Assembly: GCF_016406145.1 (NCBI RefSeq)
Contig: NZ_CP066307.1
Coordinates: 16,361-80,360 of the forward strand
Direction: 5' to 3'
Source of the DNA: Pseudomonas putida
GTDB lineage: Bacteria; Pseudomonadota; Gammaproteobacteria; Pseudomonadales; Pseudomonadaceae
DNA length: 64,000 bases
Shown: positions 1-7,835 of the stretch, piece by piece
Numbering within the stretch: the stretch's first letter is position 1
Layout: each line of letters starts with the position of its first letter
Notes under the pieces: model-generated
The model's database searches: none
The model's input: only the letters and a program-made list of their open reading frames with translations
What the model was told of the DNA's origin: nothing
Made by a program: the position numbers and the translations under genes

Positions 1-349
1 CTGAATCAGGATATTCTTCTAATACCTGGAATGCTGTTTTCCCGGGGATCGCAGTGGTGAGTAACCATGCATCATCAGGAGTACGGATAAAATGCTTGAT
101 GGTCGGAAGAGGCATAAATGCCGTCAGCCAGTTTAGTCTGACCATCTCATCTGTAACATCATTGGCAACGCTACCTTTGCCATGTTTCAGAAACAACTCT
201 GGCGCATTGGGCTTCCCATACAATCGATAGATTGTCGCACCTGATTGCCCGACATTATCGCGAGCCCATCTATACCCATATAAATCAGCATCCAGGTTGG
301 AATTTAATCGCGGCCTCGAGCAAGACGTTTCCCGTTGAATATGGCTCAT
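1..349 (-). CDS. aph(3')-Ia: aminoglycoside 3'-phosphotransferase APH(3')-Ia, 5' part only
   Basis: The minus strand from 349 downward encodes MSHIQRETSCSRPRL and continues through GQSGATIYRLYGK and PDDAWLLTTAIPGK, the N-terminal 116 residues of the Tn903/Tn4352-type kanamycin kinase, which phosphorylates kanamycin and neomycin in the cytoplasm. The gene leaves the window at base 1, so whether it is intact cannot be seen. Its upstream region (350-436) runs straight into the left end of IS26, the layout of Tn4352/Tn6020-like composite transposons. Confidence 0.95.
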   Translation of the reverse strand, partial: MSHIQRETSCSRPRLNSNLDADLYGYRWARDNVGQSGATIYRLYGKPNAPELFLKHGKGSVANDVTDEMVRLNWLTAFMPLPTIKHFIRTPDDAWLLTTAIPGKTAFQVLEEYPDS

Positions 350-436
350 AACACCCCTTGTATTACTGTTTATGTAAGCAGACAGTTTTATTGTTCATGA
401 TGATATATTTTTATCTTGTGCAATATAACATGGGTT
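350..436 (-). promoter_or_regulatory. aph(3')-Ia upstream region abutting IS26
   Basis: AT-rich 87-bp spacer between the aph start codon and the IS26 terminal repeat. The aph promoter must lie here, reading leftward. No gene is visible in it. Confidence 0.5.
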
Positions 437-672
437 GGCACTGTTGCAAATAGTCGGTGGTGATAAACTTATCATCCCCTTTTGCTGATGGAGCTGCACA
501 TGAACCCATTCAAAGGCCGGCATTTTCAGCGTGACATCATTCTGTGGGCCGTACGCTGGTACTGCAAATACGGCATCAGTTACCGTGAGCTGCAGGAGAT
601 GCTGGCTGAACGCGGAGTGAATGTCGATCACTCCACGATTTACCGCTGGGTTCAGCGTTATGCGCCTGAAAT
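437..672 (+). mobile_element. IS26: IS26, left 236 bp, truncated by Tn3-family copy 1
   Basis: Starts with the IS26 terminal repeat GGCACTGTTGCAAA at 437 and matches IS26 up to CCTGAAAT at 672, where the GGGG end of transposon copy 1 begins. The remaining two thirds of IS26 are not on the far side of either transposon copy, so the original insertion site has since been rearranged. Confidence 0.95.
500..672 (+). pseudogene. tnpA: IS26 transposase, N-terminal fragment
   Basis: ATG at 500 gives MNPFKGRHFQRDIILWAVRW and reads to RYAPEM, the first 57 or so residues of the 234-residue IS26 DDE transposase, including its N-terminal helix-turn-helix. The catalytic domain is missing because transposon copy 1 interrupts the gene at 672. 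Non-functional. Confidence 0.95.
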
Positions 673-710
673 GGGGTTGTAAGCCGGAAACCCAGAAATT
701 TCCGTCAGCC
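673..710 (+). repeat. left 38-bp terminal inverted repeat, copy 1
   Basis: Begins GGGGTTGTAAGCCGGAAA. Matches the reverse complement of 6265-6302 except at positions 10 and 18. This is a TnpA recognition end. Confidence 0.9.
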
Positions 711-712
711 GA

Positions 713-967
713 TCAACATGGCTTGTCTCGCGCTTGGTCGATGAGTTCCTGCATCGCCCGCATGACTTCTTCGTGGGTGTACGACTTGGCGTTGGGGTCG
801 TCGGCCTCTCGGAGAGCTTCCTCGACCTCGCGGGTCATCCGCGCATATTCTTCCGGCCACAGCGCTTGCTCCATGCGCAGCGACGCCTGCCCAAGCAGGT
901 GCAGCAGGCCGAACAGCCGCATGTCATTGGTGGCGACGACGTGCTCTCGAATCCGCTCCTGGATCAC
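713..967 (-). CDS. unknown transposon passenger protein
   Basis: 84-residue acidic, helical protein starting at a GTG (IQERIREHVV) and ending RDKPC. The same frame stays open upstream of the GTG back to the stop of the next gene, with protein-like sequence (AELPAGYEGT), so the true N-terminus may lie further upstream at an unusual start. It is the gene nearest the left IR and probably the last gene of the leftward transcript from the res region. No family recognised. Confidence 0.5.
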   Translation of the reverse strand: MIQERIREHVVATNDMRLFGLLHLLGQASLRMEQALWPEEYARMTREVEEALREADDPNAKSYTHEEVMRAMQELIDQARDKPC

Positions 968-1069
968 CTCGCAGGCCCGATGCGCCTCTGGCGTCGCCGT
1001 GCCCTCGTAGCCGGCTGGGAGTTCTGCTTCTTCAGCGATTCGCGCCCAAGCGATAGCCGGTGGACAGGT

Positions 1070-1396
1070 TCATTTGCTCATCCACTTGCGCAGCAGACGC
1101 TTTTTCAGGGAGGCGCGCTCTTGCGGATTGCGTCCCTTGTGGTTGGCAATGCGATCCGCCGTGGCGGCCTGGCGCTTGATGGGCCAGTAGGAGCGGCCAT
1201 CCTTACCCATCGACCAGACGTTGCTGACCTGGTTTTCCAGTAGAGGCAGATGGGCGCATAGAGCTTCCGGCGACGCGCTGGCCAGCGCGGTGCGCTCGTG
1301 AGTTCGCCAGCGCTGATGCCAGAGTTTCTTGTCCTCGCGCTCGCTACGGCAGGTCGTGTGCCCAACGATGGGCGTTTTGCGGCGGCTGCGGCTCAT
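1070..1396 (-). CDS. unknown basic transposon passenger protein
   Basis: 108 residues, strongly basic, rich in Arg and Lys (SRSRRKT at the N-terminus, KKRLLRKWMSK at the end), which suggests nucleic-acid contact. It lies between two other unknown leftward genes in the same unit as the toxin-antitoxin pair. No domain recognised. Confidence 0.55.
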   Translation of the reverse strand: MSRSRRKTPIVGHTTCRSEREDKKLWHQRWRTHERTALASASPEALCAHLPLLENQVSNVWSMGKDGRSYWPIKRQAATADRIANHKGRNPQERASLKKRLLRKWMSK

Positions 1397-1419
1397 GATG
1401 TGGTTGTCTCCAAGAACAT

Positions 1420-1755
1420 TCAGGACAGGCTTTCTGGGTAGAGCGCCGTCAACCGGGACAGGGTTTCTTGCACTTGTTCCAGCGAGGTCATCAGATGATC
1501 AACCTGATCCTGAAGATCCACGGCGAGATCAAATAGCTCAGCCACTCGGCTGCGTGATCCCTCGTTGAACGCGGCCATTGCCAGTTGATGCAGCTTCAAC
1601 AGGTCGGTGCGCAGTTGCGGAGGTGCGCCGTCTGCGCTGTCATTCAAATCGCCGCGCAGCACGTCCACGGCATCGACTGCACGCAGCAGTGCCGTGGTAT
1701 CGAAATTCTCGGGAGTCAGTTCGTCCCATTCGTCGTCGGTGATGCGGGCTGCCAT
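1420..1755 (-). CDS. unknown acidic protein next to HigBA-like pair
   Basis: 111 residues from ATG 1755 (MAARITDDEWDELTPENFD), chosen over an upstream in-frame start at 1857 because that longer form would run far into the antitoxin gene and a purine-rich site precedes 1755. The sequence is mostly acidic helix, with a predicted coiled segment in the C-terminal half (DLQDQVDHLMTSLEQVQETL). It follows the antitoxin gene by 14 bp, so it is probably co-transcribed. Function unknown. Confidence 0.6.
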   Translation of the reverse strand: MAARITDDEWDELTPENFDTTALLRAVDAVDVLRGDLNDSADGAPPQLRTDLLKLHQLAMAAFNEGSRSRVAELFDLAVDLQDQVDHLMTSLEQVQETLSRLTALYPESLS

Positions 1756-1769
1756 CAGGAGGGCTCCGA

Positions 1770-2105
1770 TTAAGCGGTTGCGAGCGTTAGATGCCCGATC
1801 GGCTCGGCTGCTGGCCGTACCTTGATTTCGATGTCGTAGCCGAGGCGATTCAGACAATCCATCAGCTTGCGTTCGGATAGATTGGTGAAGTCGCCGCGCA
1901 TCATGCCCGACACCTTCGGTTGCGGGATGCCCATGCGTTTGGCCGCCGCTTGTTGAGTCAGCCCAAGGGCGCGCATGGCCCTCCTGATCTCGACCACCAG
2001 GCCGGTCTTGATCTTGAGCTTTTCAGCGTCAGGCAGTCCAAGGTCGGCAAAGACGTTGCCCGAGCTGCGCTGAACCTCGACGCCTTCAATGATTCGTTTT
2101 TGCAT
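1770..2105 (-). CDS. higA: HigA-type antitoxin (XRE helix-turn-helix)
   Basis: 111 residues with a Cro/C1 helix-turn-helix in the middle (LGLTQQAAAKRMGIPQPKVS), the usual layout of HigA-like antitoxins that bind and neutralise the toxin and repress the operon. Its start overlaps the 3' end of the upstream toxin gene by 20 bp, giving the toxin-first order typical of higBA. On a transposon, such a pair stabilises the host replicon. Confidence 0.85.
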   Translation of the reverse strand: MQKRIIEGVEVQRSSGNVFADLGLPDAEKLKIKTGLVVEIRRAMRALGLTQQAAAKRMGIPQPKVSGMMRGDFTNLSERKLMDCLNRLGYDIEIKVRPAAEPIGHLTLATA

Positions 2106-2463
2106 TTCGTAGCTCCTGTGCCAATACCTCGGCCACCTTCAGCCGAGCGCGGATGATGTCCATGTCGGCCTTTGGCGTGGCGATTCCGCTCTTGCTCTTC
2201 TTCTGGAAGCAGTGCAGGACGAACACCGCTTCCGCAAACTTGACCGTGTATACCGCTCGATAGGTGCCGCCGGCATCGTCTTCGACGACCTCCAGCACGC
2301 CGGCACCACCGAACCCCTTGAGCACCTTTGCTGCGTCATCCTGATCGCCTATCTGCGCCAACGAGAGCGCGTAACCGAAACGGCGACGCACGTCGGACGG
2401 CAACGCCATCAAATCCTTGTGGCTGCTCGCGATCCATTCGAGCGGTTTTTCTTTGTTTGTCAT
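2086..2463 (-). CDS. higB: HigB/RelE-type toxin (Gp49-like)
   Basis: 125 residues with the signature of the phage Gp49-like/HigB group: a basic N-terminus, GVLEVVEDDAGGTYRAVY, then FVLHCFQKKSKSG. Members are ribosome-dependent mRNA interferases. It is the first gene of the leftward unit, starting next to the res region that also serves tnpR, so transposition genes and toxin-antitoxin probably diverge from shared control. Confidence 0.85.
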   Translation of the reverse strand: MTNKEKPLEWIASSHKDLMALPSDVRRRFGYALSLAQIGDQDDAAKVLKGFGGAGVLEVVEDDAGGTYRAVYTVKFAEAVFVLHCFQKKSKSGIATPKADMDIIRARLKVAEVLAQELRNAKTNH

Positions 2464-2654
2464 GACGGAATTTTATACCTGTTCAGGTAATGATGTAAAC
2501 GCGGCAACCTCAAGGAGGTGTCGTAAAACATTTGTTTTGCGACAGGCTGTCAGCCGCCGCTGTGCTACCTGTGCAACACCCCCTCAAAAATGTACGGAAA
2601 ACTCTATCGCTATTCACTATTATGCGGAAACCTGTTTTTGATGGTTATCCGCCT
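2464..2654. promoter_or_regulatory. res site and divergent promoters, copy 1
   Basis: 191 bp between the toxin and tnpR. It contains the dyad TGTCGTAAAACA...GCGACA around 2519-2543 and further short repeats, as expected for a three-subsite serine-resolvase res locus. Resolution between this and its twin in copy 2 would delete 39.7 kb, or resolve the cointegrate. Confidence 0.65.
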
Positions 2655-3257
2655 ATGTTGGTTGGCTACATGCGCGTGTCGTCGGACTCCGACCGCCAGA
2701 GCACGGACTTGCAGCGCGACGCGCTGCTCGCCGCCGGCGTCGATCCGCGTCACCTGTTTGAGGATCGTGCCTCTGGCGCGAAGGATGACCGTGCCGGCTT
2801 GGCGCGGGCGCTTGAGTTCGTTCGAGCCGGCGATGTGCTGGTGGTGTGGAAACTCGACCGGCTCGGTCGCTCGCTGTCGCACCTGCTCGCCATTGTGACT
2901 TCGCTCAAGGACAAGCGGGTGGCGTTCCGCTCGCTGACAGAGAACCTGGACACTACGACGCCCTCGGGCGAATTCCTGTTCCAGGTGTTCGGTGCGCTCG
3001 CGCAGTACGAGCGCGCCTTGATTCAGGAGCGCGTCGTCGCGGGCTTGGCCGCCGCACGCAAACGCGGCCGGATCGGCGGCCGGCCGCAGGCGATCACTGG
3101 TGAGAAGCTGGACGCCATCGTCGCCGCGCTCGATGGCGGCATGTCTAAGGCGGCGGTGTGCCGCAACTTCAATGTCAAGCGCACTACGTTGATCGAAACA
3201 TTGACGCGAGCAGGTTGGCGTGGTGCGGGAAGGACGGTCGATGAGCAACAAGAATAA
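2655..3257 (+). CDS. tnpR: TnpR serine resolvase, copy 1
   Basis: 200 residues from ATG 2655 (MLVGYMRVSSDSDRQSTDLQ); the catalytic serine is in YMRVSS. The conserved VWKLDRLGRS, the FGALAQYERALIQER segment and a C-terminal DNA-binding helix-turn-helix are present. It resolves cointegrates at res. An upstream in-frame start (2622) would overlap the res region, so the shorter start is preferred. It overlaps tnpA by 17 bp. Confidence 0.92.
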   Translation: MLVGYMRVSSDSDRQSTDLQRDALLAAGVDPRHLFEDRASGAKDDRAGLARALEFVRAGDVLVVWKLDRLGRSLSHLLAIVTSLKDKRVAFRSLTENLDTTTPSGEFLFQVFGALAQYERALIQERVVAGLAAARKRGRIGGRPQAITGEKLDAIVAALDGGMSKAAVCRNFNVKRTTLIETLTRAGWRGAGRTVDEQQE

Positions 3258-6200
3258 GCTACTCACCGTCTTTTCTGACGCAGAGCAGGAAGCCTTGTAC
3301 GGCCTACCGGACTTCGACGATGCTCAGCGGCTGGAATACCTGGCGTTGACCGAATCTGAACTGGCGTTCGCCAGCAGCCGGCCTAGCCTGCAGGCCCAAG
3401 TCTATTGCGTCTTGCAGATCGGCTACTTCAAGGCCAAGCATGCTTTCTTCCGCTTCGATTGGCATGAGGTCGAGGACGATTGCGCCTTCGTGCTGAGTCG
3501 CTATTTCCACGGCGAAGCGTTCGAACGCAAGGCGATCACCAAGCATGAGCACTACAGCCAGAGGGGTCAGATCGCCGAACTGTTCGGCTACCGGTCGTGG
3601 GCGGCTAGCTTCCTGCCGCAACTGGCACAGCAGGCTGAACAGATCGTGCGGCGCGACGTAATGCCAGGATTCGTGGCCGCCGAACTGATCGTTTGGCTCA
3701 GCGAGCACAAAATCATCCGGCCCGGCCACACCACCTTACAAGAGCTGGTCAGTGAAGCCCTGTCCACCGAACGCAGGCGCTTGGGCGGCTTGCTGGCAGA
3801 AGTGTTGGACGAATCGGCCAAAGCTGCGCTGGGCCAGCTCCTGGTGCGTGACGACACCCTGTCTCAACTGGCAGCGCTCAAGCAGGACGCTAAAGATTTC
3901 GGCTGGCGTCAGATGGCAGGGGAGCGCGAGAAGCGCGCCACGCTGAAGTCCTTGCACGGGATCGCCAAGGCGCTGCTGCCCAAGCTCGGCATCTCGCAGC
4001 AGAACCTGCTGTACTACGCGAGCCTGGCGAACTTCTATACCGTCCATGACCTGCGCCACCTGAAGGCGGAGCAGACCCGGCTCTACCTGCTGTGCTATGC
4101 CTGGGTACGTTACCGGCAGCTCACCGACAACCTGGTCGACGCGATGGCCTTCCACATGAAAAAACTTGAGGACGAGAGCCGCACGGGTGCGAAACAGTCC
4201 TTTGTCGCCGAACAGCTGCGACGCCATCAGGAAACGCCGCAGGTTGGCCGCCTGCTGTCGCTGTACGTGGACGACAGCGTGGCCGATCCGACGCCGTTCG
4301 GCGAGGTGCGCCAACGCGCCTACAAAATCATGTCCAGGGAATTGCTGCAAAACACGGCGCAGCGCATGAGCGTCAAGCCACTGAACAAACTGGCGCTGCA
4401 CTGGCAGGCGGTGGACGGCCTGGCCGAACGCATTCGACGCCATCTACGGCCGCTGTACGTCGCGCTCGACTTCGCCGGCACGGCCCCCGATAACCCATGG
4501 CTCGCGGCGCTGACTTGGGCCAAGAGCGTGTTCGCCAAGCAGCAGCGCCTATCACAACGGCCACTCGACGAATGTCCGGCGGCAACGCTGCCGAAACGCT
4601 TGCGTCCGTACCTGCTGATGTTCGATGCCGAAGGCACGCCGACAGGCCTGCATGCCGATCGTTACGAATTCTGGCTTTACCGTCAGGTCAGGAAACGCTT
4701 CCAGGCGGGCGAGCTCTACATTGACGACAGCTTGCAGCACCGGCATTTGTCCGACGAGTTGGTTTCGATGGACGAGAAAGCCGCCGTGCTCGCGCAGATG
4801 GACATCCCCTTCCTGCGGCAGCCGGTCAGTGCCCAGCTCGATGCACTGGCGGCCGAGTTGCGTGCGCAATGGGTGGCGTTCAATCGCGAGCTGAAACAGG
4901 GCAAGCTGACGCACCTGGAATACGACAAGGACACGCAGAGACTGACCTGGCGCAAGCCCAAGGGGGAGAACCAGAAGGCGCGCGAGCAAGCTCTCTACGA
5001 GCAACTGCCATACTGCGATGTCGCCGACGTGTTTCGCTTCGTCAACGGCCAGTGCCAGTTCCTGTCGGCGCTGACACCATTGCAGCCACGCTATGCGAAG
5101 AAGGTAGCCGACGCCGACAGTCTGATGGCGGTGATCATTGCCCAAGCCATGAACCACGGCAACCAGGTTATGGCACGTACCAGCGACATCCCGTACCACG
5201 TCCTGGAGAGTACCTACCAGCAGTACCTGCGCCAGGCGACGCTACATGTGGCCAACGATTGCATCAGCAACGCCATCGCCGCACTGCCGATCTTCCCGCA
5301 TTACTCGTTCGACCTCGATTCGTTGTACGGTGCCGTTGATGGGCAGAAATTCGGCGTCGAGCGACCAACTGTGAAGGCGCGCTACTCGCGCAAATATTTC
5401 GGCCGCGGCAAGGGCGTCGTCGCCTACACGCTGCTGTGCAATCACGTGCCGTTGAACGGCTACCTGATAGGCGCACACGAGTACGAGGCTCACCACGTGT
5501 TCGACATCTGGTACCGCAACACGTCGGACATCGTGCCGAGCGCGATCACCGGCGACATGCACAGCATCAACAAGGCCAACTTCGCCATCCTGCACTGGTT
5601 CGGACTTCGTTTCGAGCCGCGCTTCACCGACCTCGACGACCAGTTGCAGGAGCTGTATTGCGCCGATGATCTGGCATTGTACGAGAAATGCCTGATCCGG
5701 CCGGCTGGCCAGATCGACCGGCAACTCATCGTCGGTGAGAAGGCGAACATCGACCGAATCGTCGCCACACTGGGCCTGAAGGAAATGACGCAGGGCACGC
5801 TGATCCGCAAGCTGTGCACCTATACGGCGCCGAACCCGACGCGGCGCGCAATCTTCGAGTTCGACAAGCTCATCCGCAGTATCTACACACTGCGCTACCT
5901 GCGCGACCCGCAACTGGAGCGTAATGTTCACCGCTCGCAGAACCGCATTGAGTCCTATCACCAGCTACGCTCGACCATCGCCCAAGTCGGTGGGAAGAAG
6001 GAATTGACCGGCCGCACCGACATCGAAATCGAGATCAGCAACCAGTGCGCCAGGCTGATCGGCAACGCGATCATCTTCTACAACTCGGCGATCCTGTCCC
6101 TGCTGCTGACGAAGTACGAGGCAGCTGGCAATGCCAAGGCGCTGGCGTTGATCACGCAGATGTCGCCAGCGGCCTGGCGGCACATCCTGCTGAACGGGCA

Positions 6201-6270
6201 TTACACCTTCCAGACTGACGGCAAGTTCATCGACCTGGATGCGCTCGTGGCGGGACTGGAGCTGGGCTGA
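3241..6270 (+). CDS. tnpA: Tn3-family transposase TnpA, copy 1
   Basis: 1,009 residues from ATG 3241, full length for the family. The three acidic catalytic positions can be placed in the C-terminal half: D in YGAVDGQKFG, D in ITGDMHSIN and E in NRIESYHQL. It performs replicative transposition, which yields cointegrates with one transposon copy at each junction, the structure seen in this window. It ends 32 bp before the right end, inside which the IR lies. Confidence 0.95.
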   Translation: MSNKNKLLTVFSDAEQEALYGLPDFDDAQRLEYLALTESELAFASSRPSLQAQVYCVLQIGYFKAKHAFFRFDWHEVEDDCAFVLSRYFHGEAFERKAITKHEHYSQRGQIAELFGYRSWAASFLPQLAQQAEQIVRRDVMPGFVAAELIVWLSEHKIIRPGHTTLQELVSEALSTERRRLGGLLAEVLDESAKAALGQLLVRDDTLSQLAALKQDAKDFGWRQMAGEREKRATLKSLHGIAKALLPKLGISQQNLLYYASLANFYTVHDLRHLKAEQTRLYLLCYAWVRYRQLTDNLVDAMAFHMKKLEDESRTGAKQSFVAEQLRRHQETPQVGRLLSLYVDDSVADPTPFGEVRQRAYKIMSRELLQNTAQRMSVKPLNKLALHWQAVDGLAERIRRHLRPLYVALDFAGTAPDNPWLAALTWAKSVFAKQQRLSQRPLDECPAATLPKRLRPYLLMFDAEGTPTGLHADRYEFWLYRQVRKRFQAGELYIDDSLQHRHLSDELVSMDEKAAVLAQMDIPFLRQPVSAQLDALAAELRAQWVAFNRELKQGKLTHLEYDKDTQRLTWRKPKGENQKAREQALYEQLPYCDVADVFRFVNGQCQFLSALTPLQPRYAKKVADADSLMAVIIAQAMNHGNQVMARTSDIPYHVLESTYQQYLRQATLHVANDCISNAIAALPIFPHYSFDLDSLYGAVDGQKFGVERPTVKARYSRKYFGRGKGVVAYTLLCNHVPLNGYLIGAHEYEAHHVFDIWYRNTSDIVPSAITGDMHSINKANFAILHWFGLRFEPRFTDLDDQLQELYCADDLALYEKCLIRPAGQIDRQLIVGEKANIDRIVATLGLKEMTQGTLIRKLCTYTAPNPTRRAIFEFDKLIRSIYTLRYLRDPQLERNVHRSQNRIESYHQLRSTIAQVGGKKELTGRTDIEIEISNQCARLIGNAIIFYNSAILSLLLTKYEAAGNAKALALITQMSPAAWRHILLNGHYTFQTDGKFIDLDALVAGLELG

Positions 6271-6302
6271 CGGAAATTTCTGGGATTCCGGCGTACAACC
6301 CC
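6265..6302 (-). repeat. right 38-bp terminal inverted repeat, copy 1
   Basis: Ends ...GTACAACCCC at 6302 and is the partner of 673-710. Its inner end overlaps the tnpA stop codon. Confidence 0.9.
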
Positions 6303-6481
6303 TGGAAGCGAAGGCAAACCGCCCTGCCCCAGCTCCTGCCCGTGGCTGCCTGCTGGGCGGTCAGATCTACTCACCAGGCGCAGTAGTCGCGGGTCGGATT
6401 TGCGAAGACACACGCGGTATTCGCATCAGCGATCAACCACCAGTGTACGGCTGGGGCCTGCACACCAACCCACGGCGATAA
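6303..6481 (+). pseudogene. 3' remnant of a gene cut by copy 1
   Basis: An open frame runs out of the transposon end into plasmid sequence and stops at 6481, reading GGQIYSPGAVVAGR and ending GLHTNPRR. It is followed by a strong terminator, which suggests a genuine gene end that lost its 5' part. Family not recognised. It marks the point where the inner plasmid, probably its missing transfer region, was truncated. Confidence 0.45.
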
Positions 6482-6492
6482 GCCTCCACAGA

Positions 6493-6515
6493 AGCCCGCG
6501 CAAGCGGGCTTTTTC
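6493..6515 (+). terminator. rho-independent terminator
   Basis: AGCCCGC-gcaa-GCGGGCT hairpin followed by TTTTC, 11 bp after the stop of the truncated gene. Confidence 0.85.
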
Positions 6516-6980
6516 TTGCCCATGCGAAACCTTGGCCACGGCTTTCCTACTGCGCACCTGGCCCGCCAGGCGCTGCGCGCTCCGCTTGCCCTCCGGCCTG
6601 TCGGCCTGCGCGGCGGCCTGCTGGCCACCTTGCCGCCCCTGCGCGTCCTGGGTGTGCTCATCACCCTCCGGCTGGCCGCTATCAGCCCTATTCGCCTACC
6701 CTCCGCTGGGCCTATGCCGTCAAGGGGCTTTCGCGGCATATGCTCACTCCCTCCGGTCGCTCCGCTATTCCACGGTCCCCATGACGGCGGCCCAGCTCCG
6801 GGTAGTCGGGGCTTACCGCGACCAACCGAAGGCTGACGAGCAGATCCACCGGGGGAGACTTACGCTCCAGGGCAAAAGCGGGGCTGCACCCGCTTCGCGG
6901 GCGCGCTTTATGTTTACCTCCCGCTCCCACCTCGGCATCTAAGCAGCTCCGAAAAGCGCGCCGCGTCAAGTCAATTATTC

Positions 6981-7032
6981 GTCAAAGATTATTTGACCAA
7001 CAGTTGACGACAGGGCCGCGATTTGAGATACT
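6981..7032 (+). promoter_or_regulatory. operator and promoter of CUP copy A
   Basis: GTCAAA-gatta-TTTGAC dyad (6981-6997) just upstream of -35 TTGACG (7004-7009), a 17-bp spacer, and -10 GATACT (7027-7032). Several extra TTGAC/GTCAA half-sites surround it, so a dimeric repressor probably covers the -35 box. Confidence 0.75.
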
Positions 7033-7061
7033 AACCACGTCGAAGCAATACCGCTTCAACA

Positions 7062-7094
7062 CCCCGGAAACCAGCGGCGGCAACCGCTCCGGGG
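7062..7094 (+). other. 5'-UTR hairpin, copy A
   Basis: CCCCGGA...TCCGGGG outer stem with an inner AGCGG/CCGCT stem. It sits between the promoter and the ribosome site (GAAGGAG) of the gene at 7114. The same element occurs at 27811, 30977 and 31299. Confidence 0.8.
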
Positions 7095-7113
7095 AATCTG
7101 CGAAGGAGTTTCC

Positions 7114-7482
7114 ATGAGCGCTTATATCCTGAATCGTTTTCACATCTCCGCCATTCTCATGTTCACCTGCACCGGCAAGCCGGATGCGACCACCTACCAG
7201 ATCCTTGCGGATCAAGGCCAGCAACTGCTTGACGAAAACATTCGCTCCGTGCGCACCCGCTACCCTGGCGAAACCTTCAAGGGCGAGCTGTTCGGCCTGG
7301 ATGAAACTGTGCGCAAACCTACCCCGCTCGAAGCCCTCAAACTCATCCAGTGCTTGGAGTATCAGTCCAACCAAAACCCCGACTATTACGCTACCCAGGC
7401 ATTCCGCACCCTGCATGAAATTCGCCGCATAGCTCAGTCCAAGCTGCCGGGCTGGGACCAGACAAGTTGGGATTTTGTCTGA
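7114..7482 (+). CDS. unknown leading-region protein (first gene of CUP-A operon)
   Basis: 122 residues (MSAYILNRFHISAILMF...), soluble, no recognised motif. It is translated from a good GAAGGAG site directly after the CUP promoter and hairpin, so it should be expressed when that promoter is derepressed, for instance on entry to a new host. Its stop overlaps the next start (TGATG). As the first gene of a leading-region operon that also carries a DNA methyltransferase, an anti-defence role is possible but only inferred. Confidence 0.75.
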   Translation: MSAYILNRFHISAILMFTCTGKPDATTYQILADQGQQLLDENIRSVRTRYPGETFKGELFGLDETVRKPTPLEALKLIQCLEYQSNQNPDYYATQAFRTLHEIRRIAQSKLPGWDQTSWDFV

Positions 7483-7832
7483 TGGCTGCGAATGCCCATC
7501 ACGTAGCGCCGCCCATGTGGCGCTACTCCCTTCGATGGTGCCTGCCGCACCAGCCCTGCCCTGGCGACTTTGAGTTGCTGGTGATCGAGGCCCCAGCGGG
7601 GACGCGGATGCCGGAAGAAATGCACCAGGCATGGCAGCGCCGCCCCGTGGGTTACGGTGTTTGCCTGGACTTCCCCCAGTCCCGCGCCGTCAAGCGCTGG
7701 AGTGCCGAGGCCAAAGACCGGGTACGCAAGCAGAAGATGGCCAAGCGCATCGAGAAGGCCGCGCCGCTGTTCGCTGACGAGTTGATCGCCCGCGAGCTGG
7801 AGCAGCGCCCCGACTACTTCAAGGGGGAGTGA
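7482..7832 (+). CDS. unknown protein, translationally coupled
   Basis: 116 residues starting at ATG 7482, which overlaps the previous stop. It reads MAANAHHVAPPMWRYSL, has a Trp- and Pro-rich front and a basic middle (KRWSAEAKDRVRKQKMAKR). No domain recognised. It lies 3 bp before the methyltransferase start, so all three genes form one tight operon. Confidence 0.75.
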   Translation: MAANAHHVAPPMWRYSLRWCLPHQPCPGDFELLVIEAPAGTRMPEEMHQAWQRRPVGYGVCLDFPQSRAVKRWSAEAKDRVRKQKMAKRIEKAAPLFADELIARELEQRPDYFKGE

Positions 7833-7835
7833 ACC

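Larger units (their letters stand above)
673..6302 (+). mobile_element. Tn3-family transposon, copy 1 (5,630 bp)
   Basis: Bounded by 38-bp inverted repeats beginning GGGGTTGTA, with only two mismatches between the ends. Order: IR, three leftward unknown genes, leftward antitoxin-toxin pair, res region, rightward tnpR and tnpA, IR. Every gene and base checked recurs at +39,697 in copy 2. The five bases outside are GAAAT on the left and TGGAA on the right, so this copy has no target-site duplication. I do not recognise a registered Tn number. Confidence 0.93.
6551..7113 (+). repeat. CUP-like long promoter repeat, copy A
   Basis: About 560 bp, almost identical to 27300-27865 and 30466-31034, ending at the start codon of a different gene in each place. 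In order it holds a GC-rich low-coding stretch with several inverted repeats, an operator-like dyad, a sigma70 promoter, a 33-nt hairpin and a Shine-Dalgarno. Long open frames inside it are conserved only because the DNA is; they have no ribosome sites. IncN plasmid pKM101 and IncW R388 carry comparable 'conserved upstream' elements in their leading regions. Confidence 0.85.

Noticed and set aside
673..6302. Naming the direct-repeat transposon as a specific registered Tn
   Set aside because: The TnpA is clearly Tn3-family, but I cannot match it to a registry number from memory with certainty.
6712..6969. 85-codon leftward frame conserved in all three CUP copies, and a 118-codon rightward frame
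   Set aside because: They are conserved because the DNA repeats are nearly identical; no ribosome site, low-complexity Arg/Ser-rich products, and the frames run through the promoter segment.
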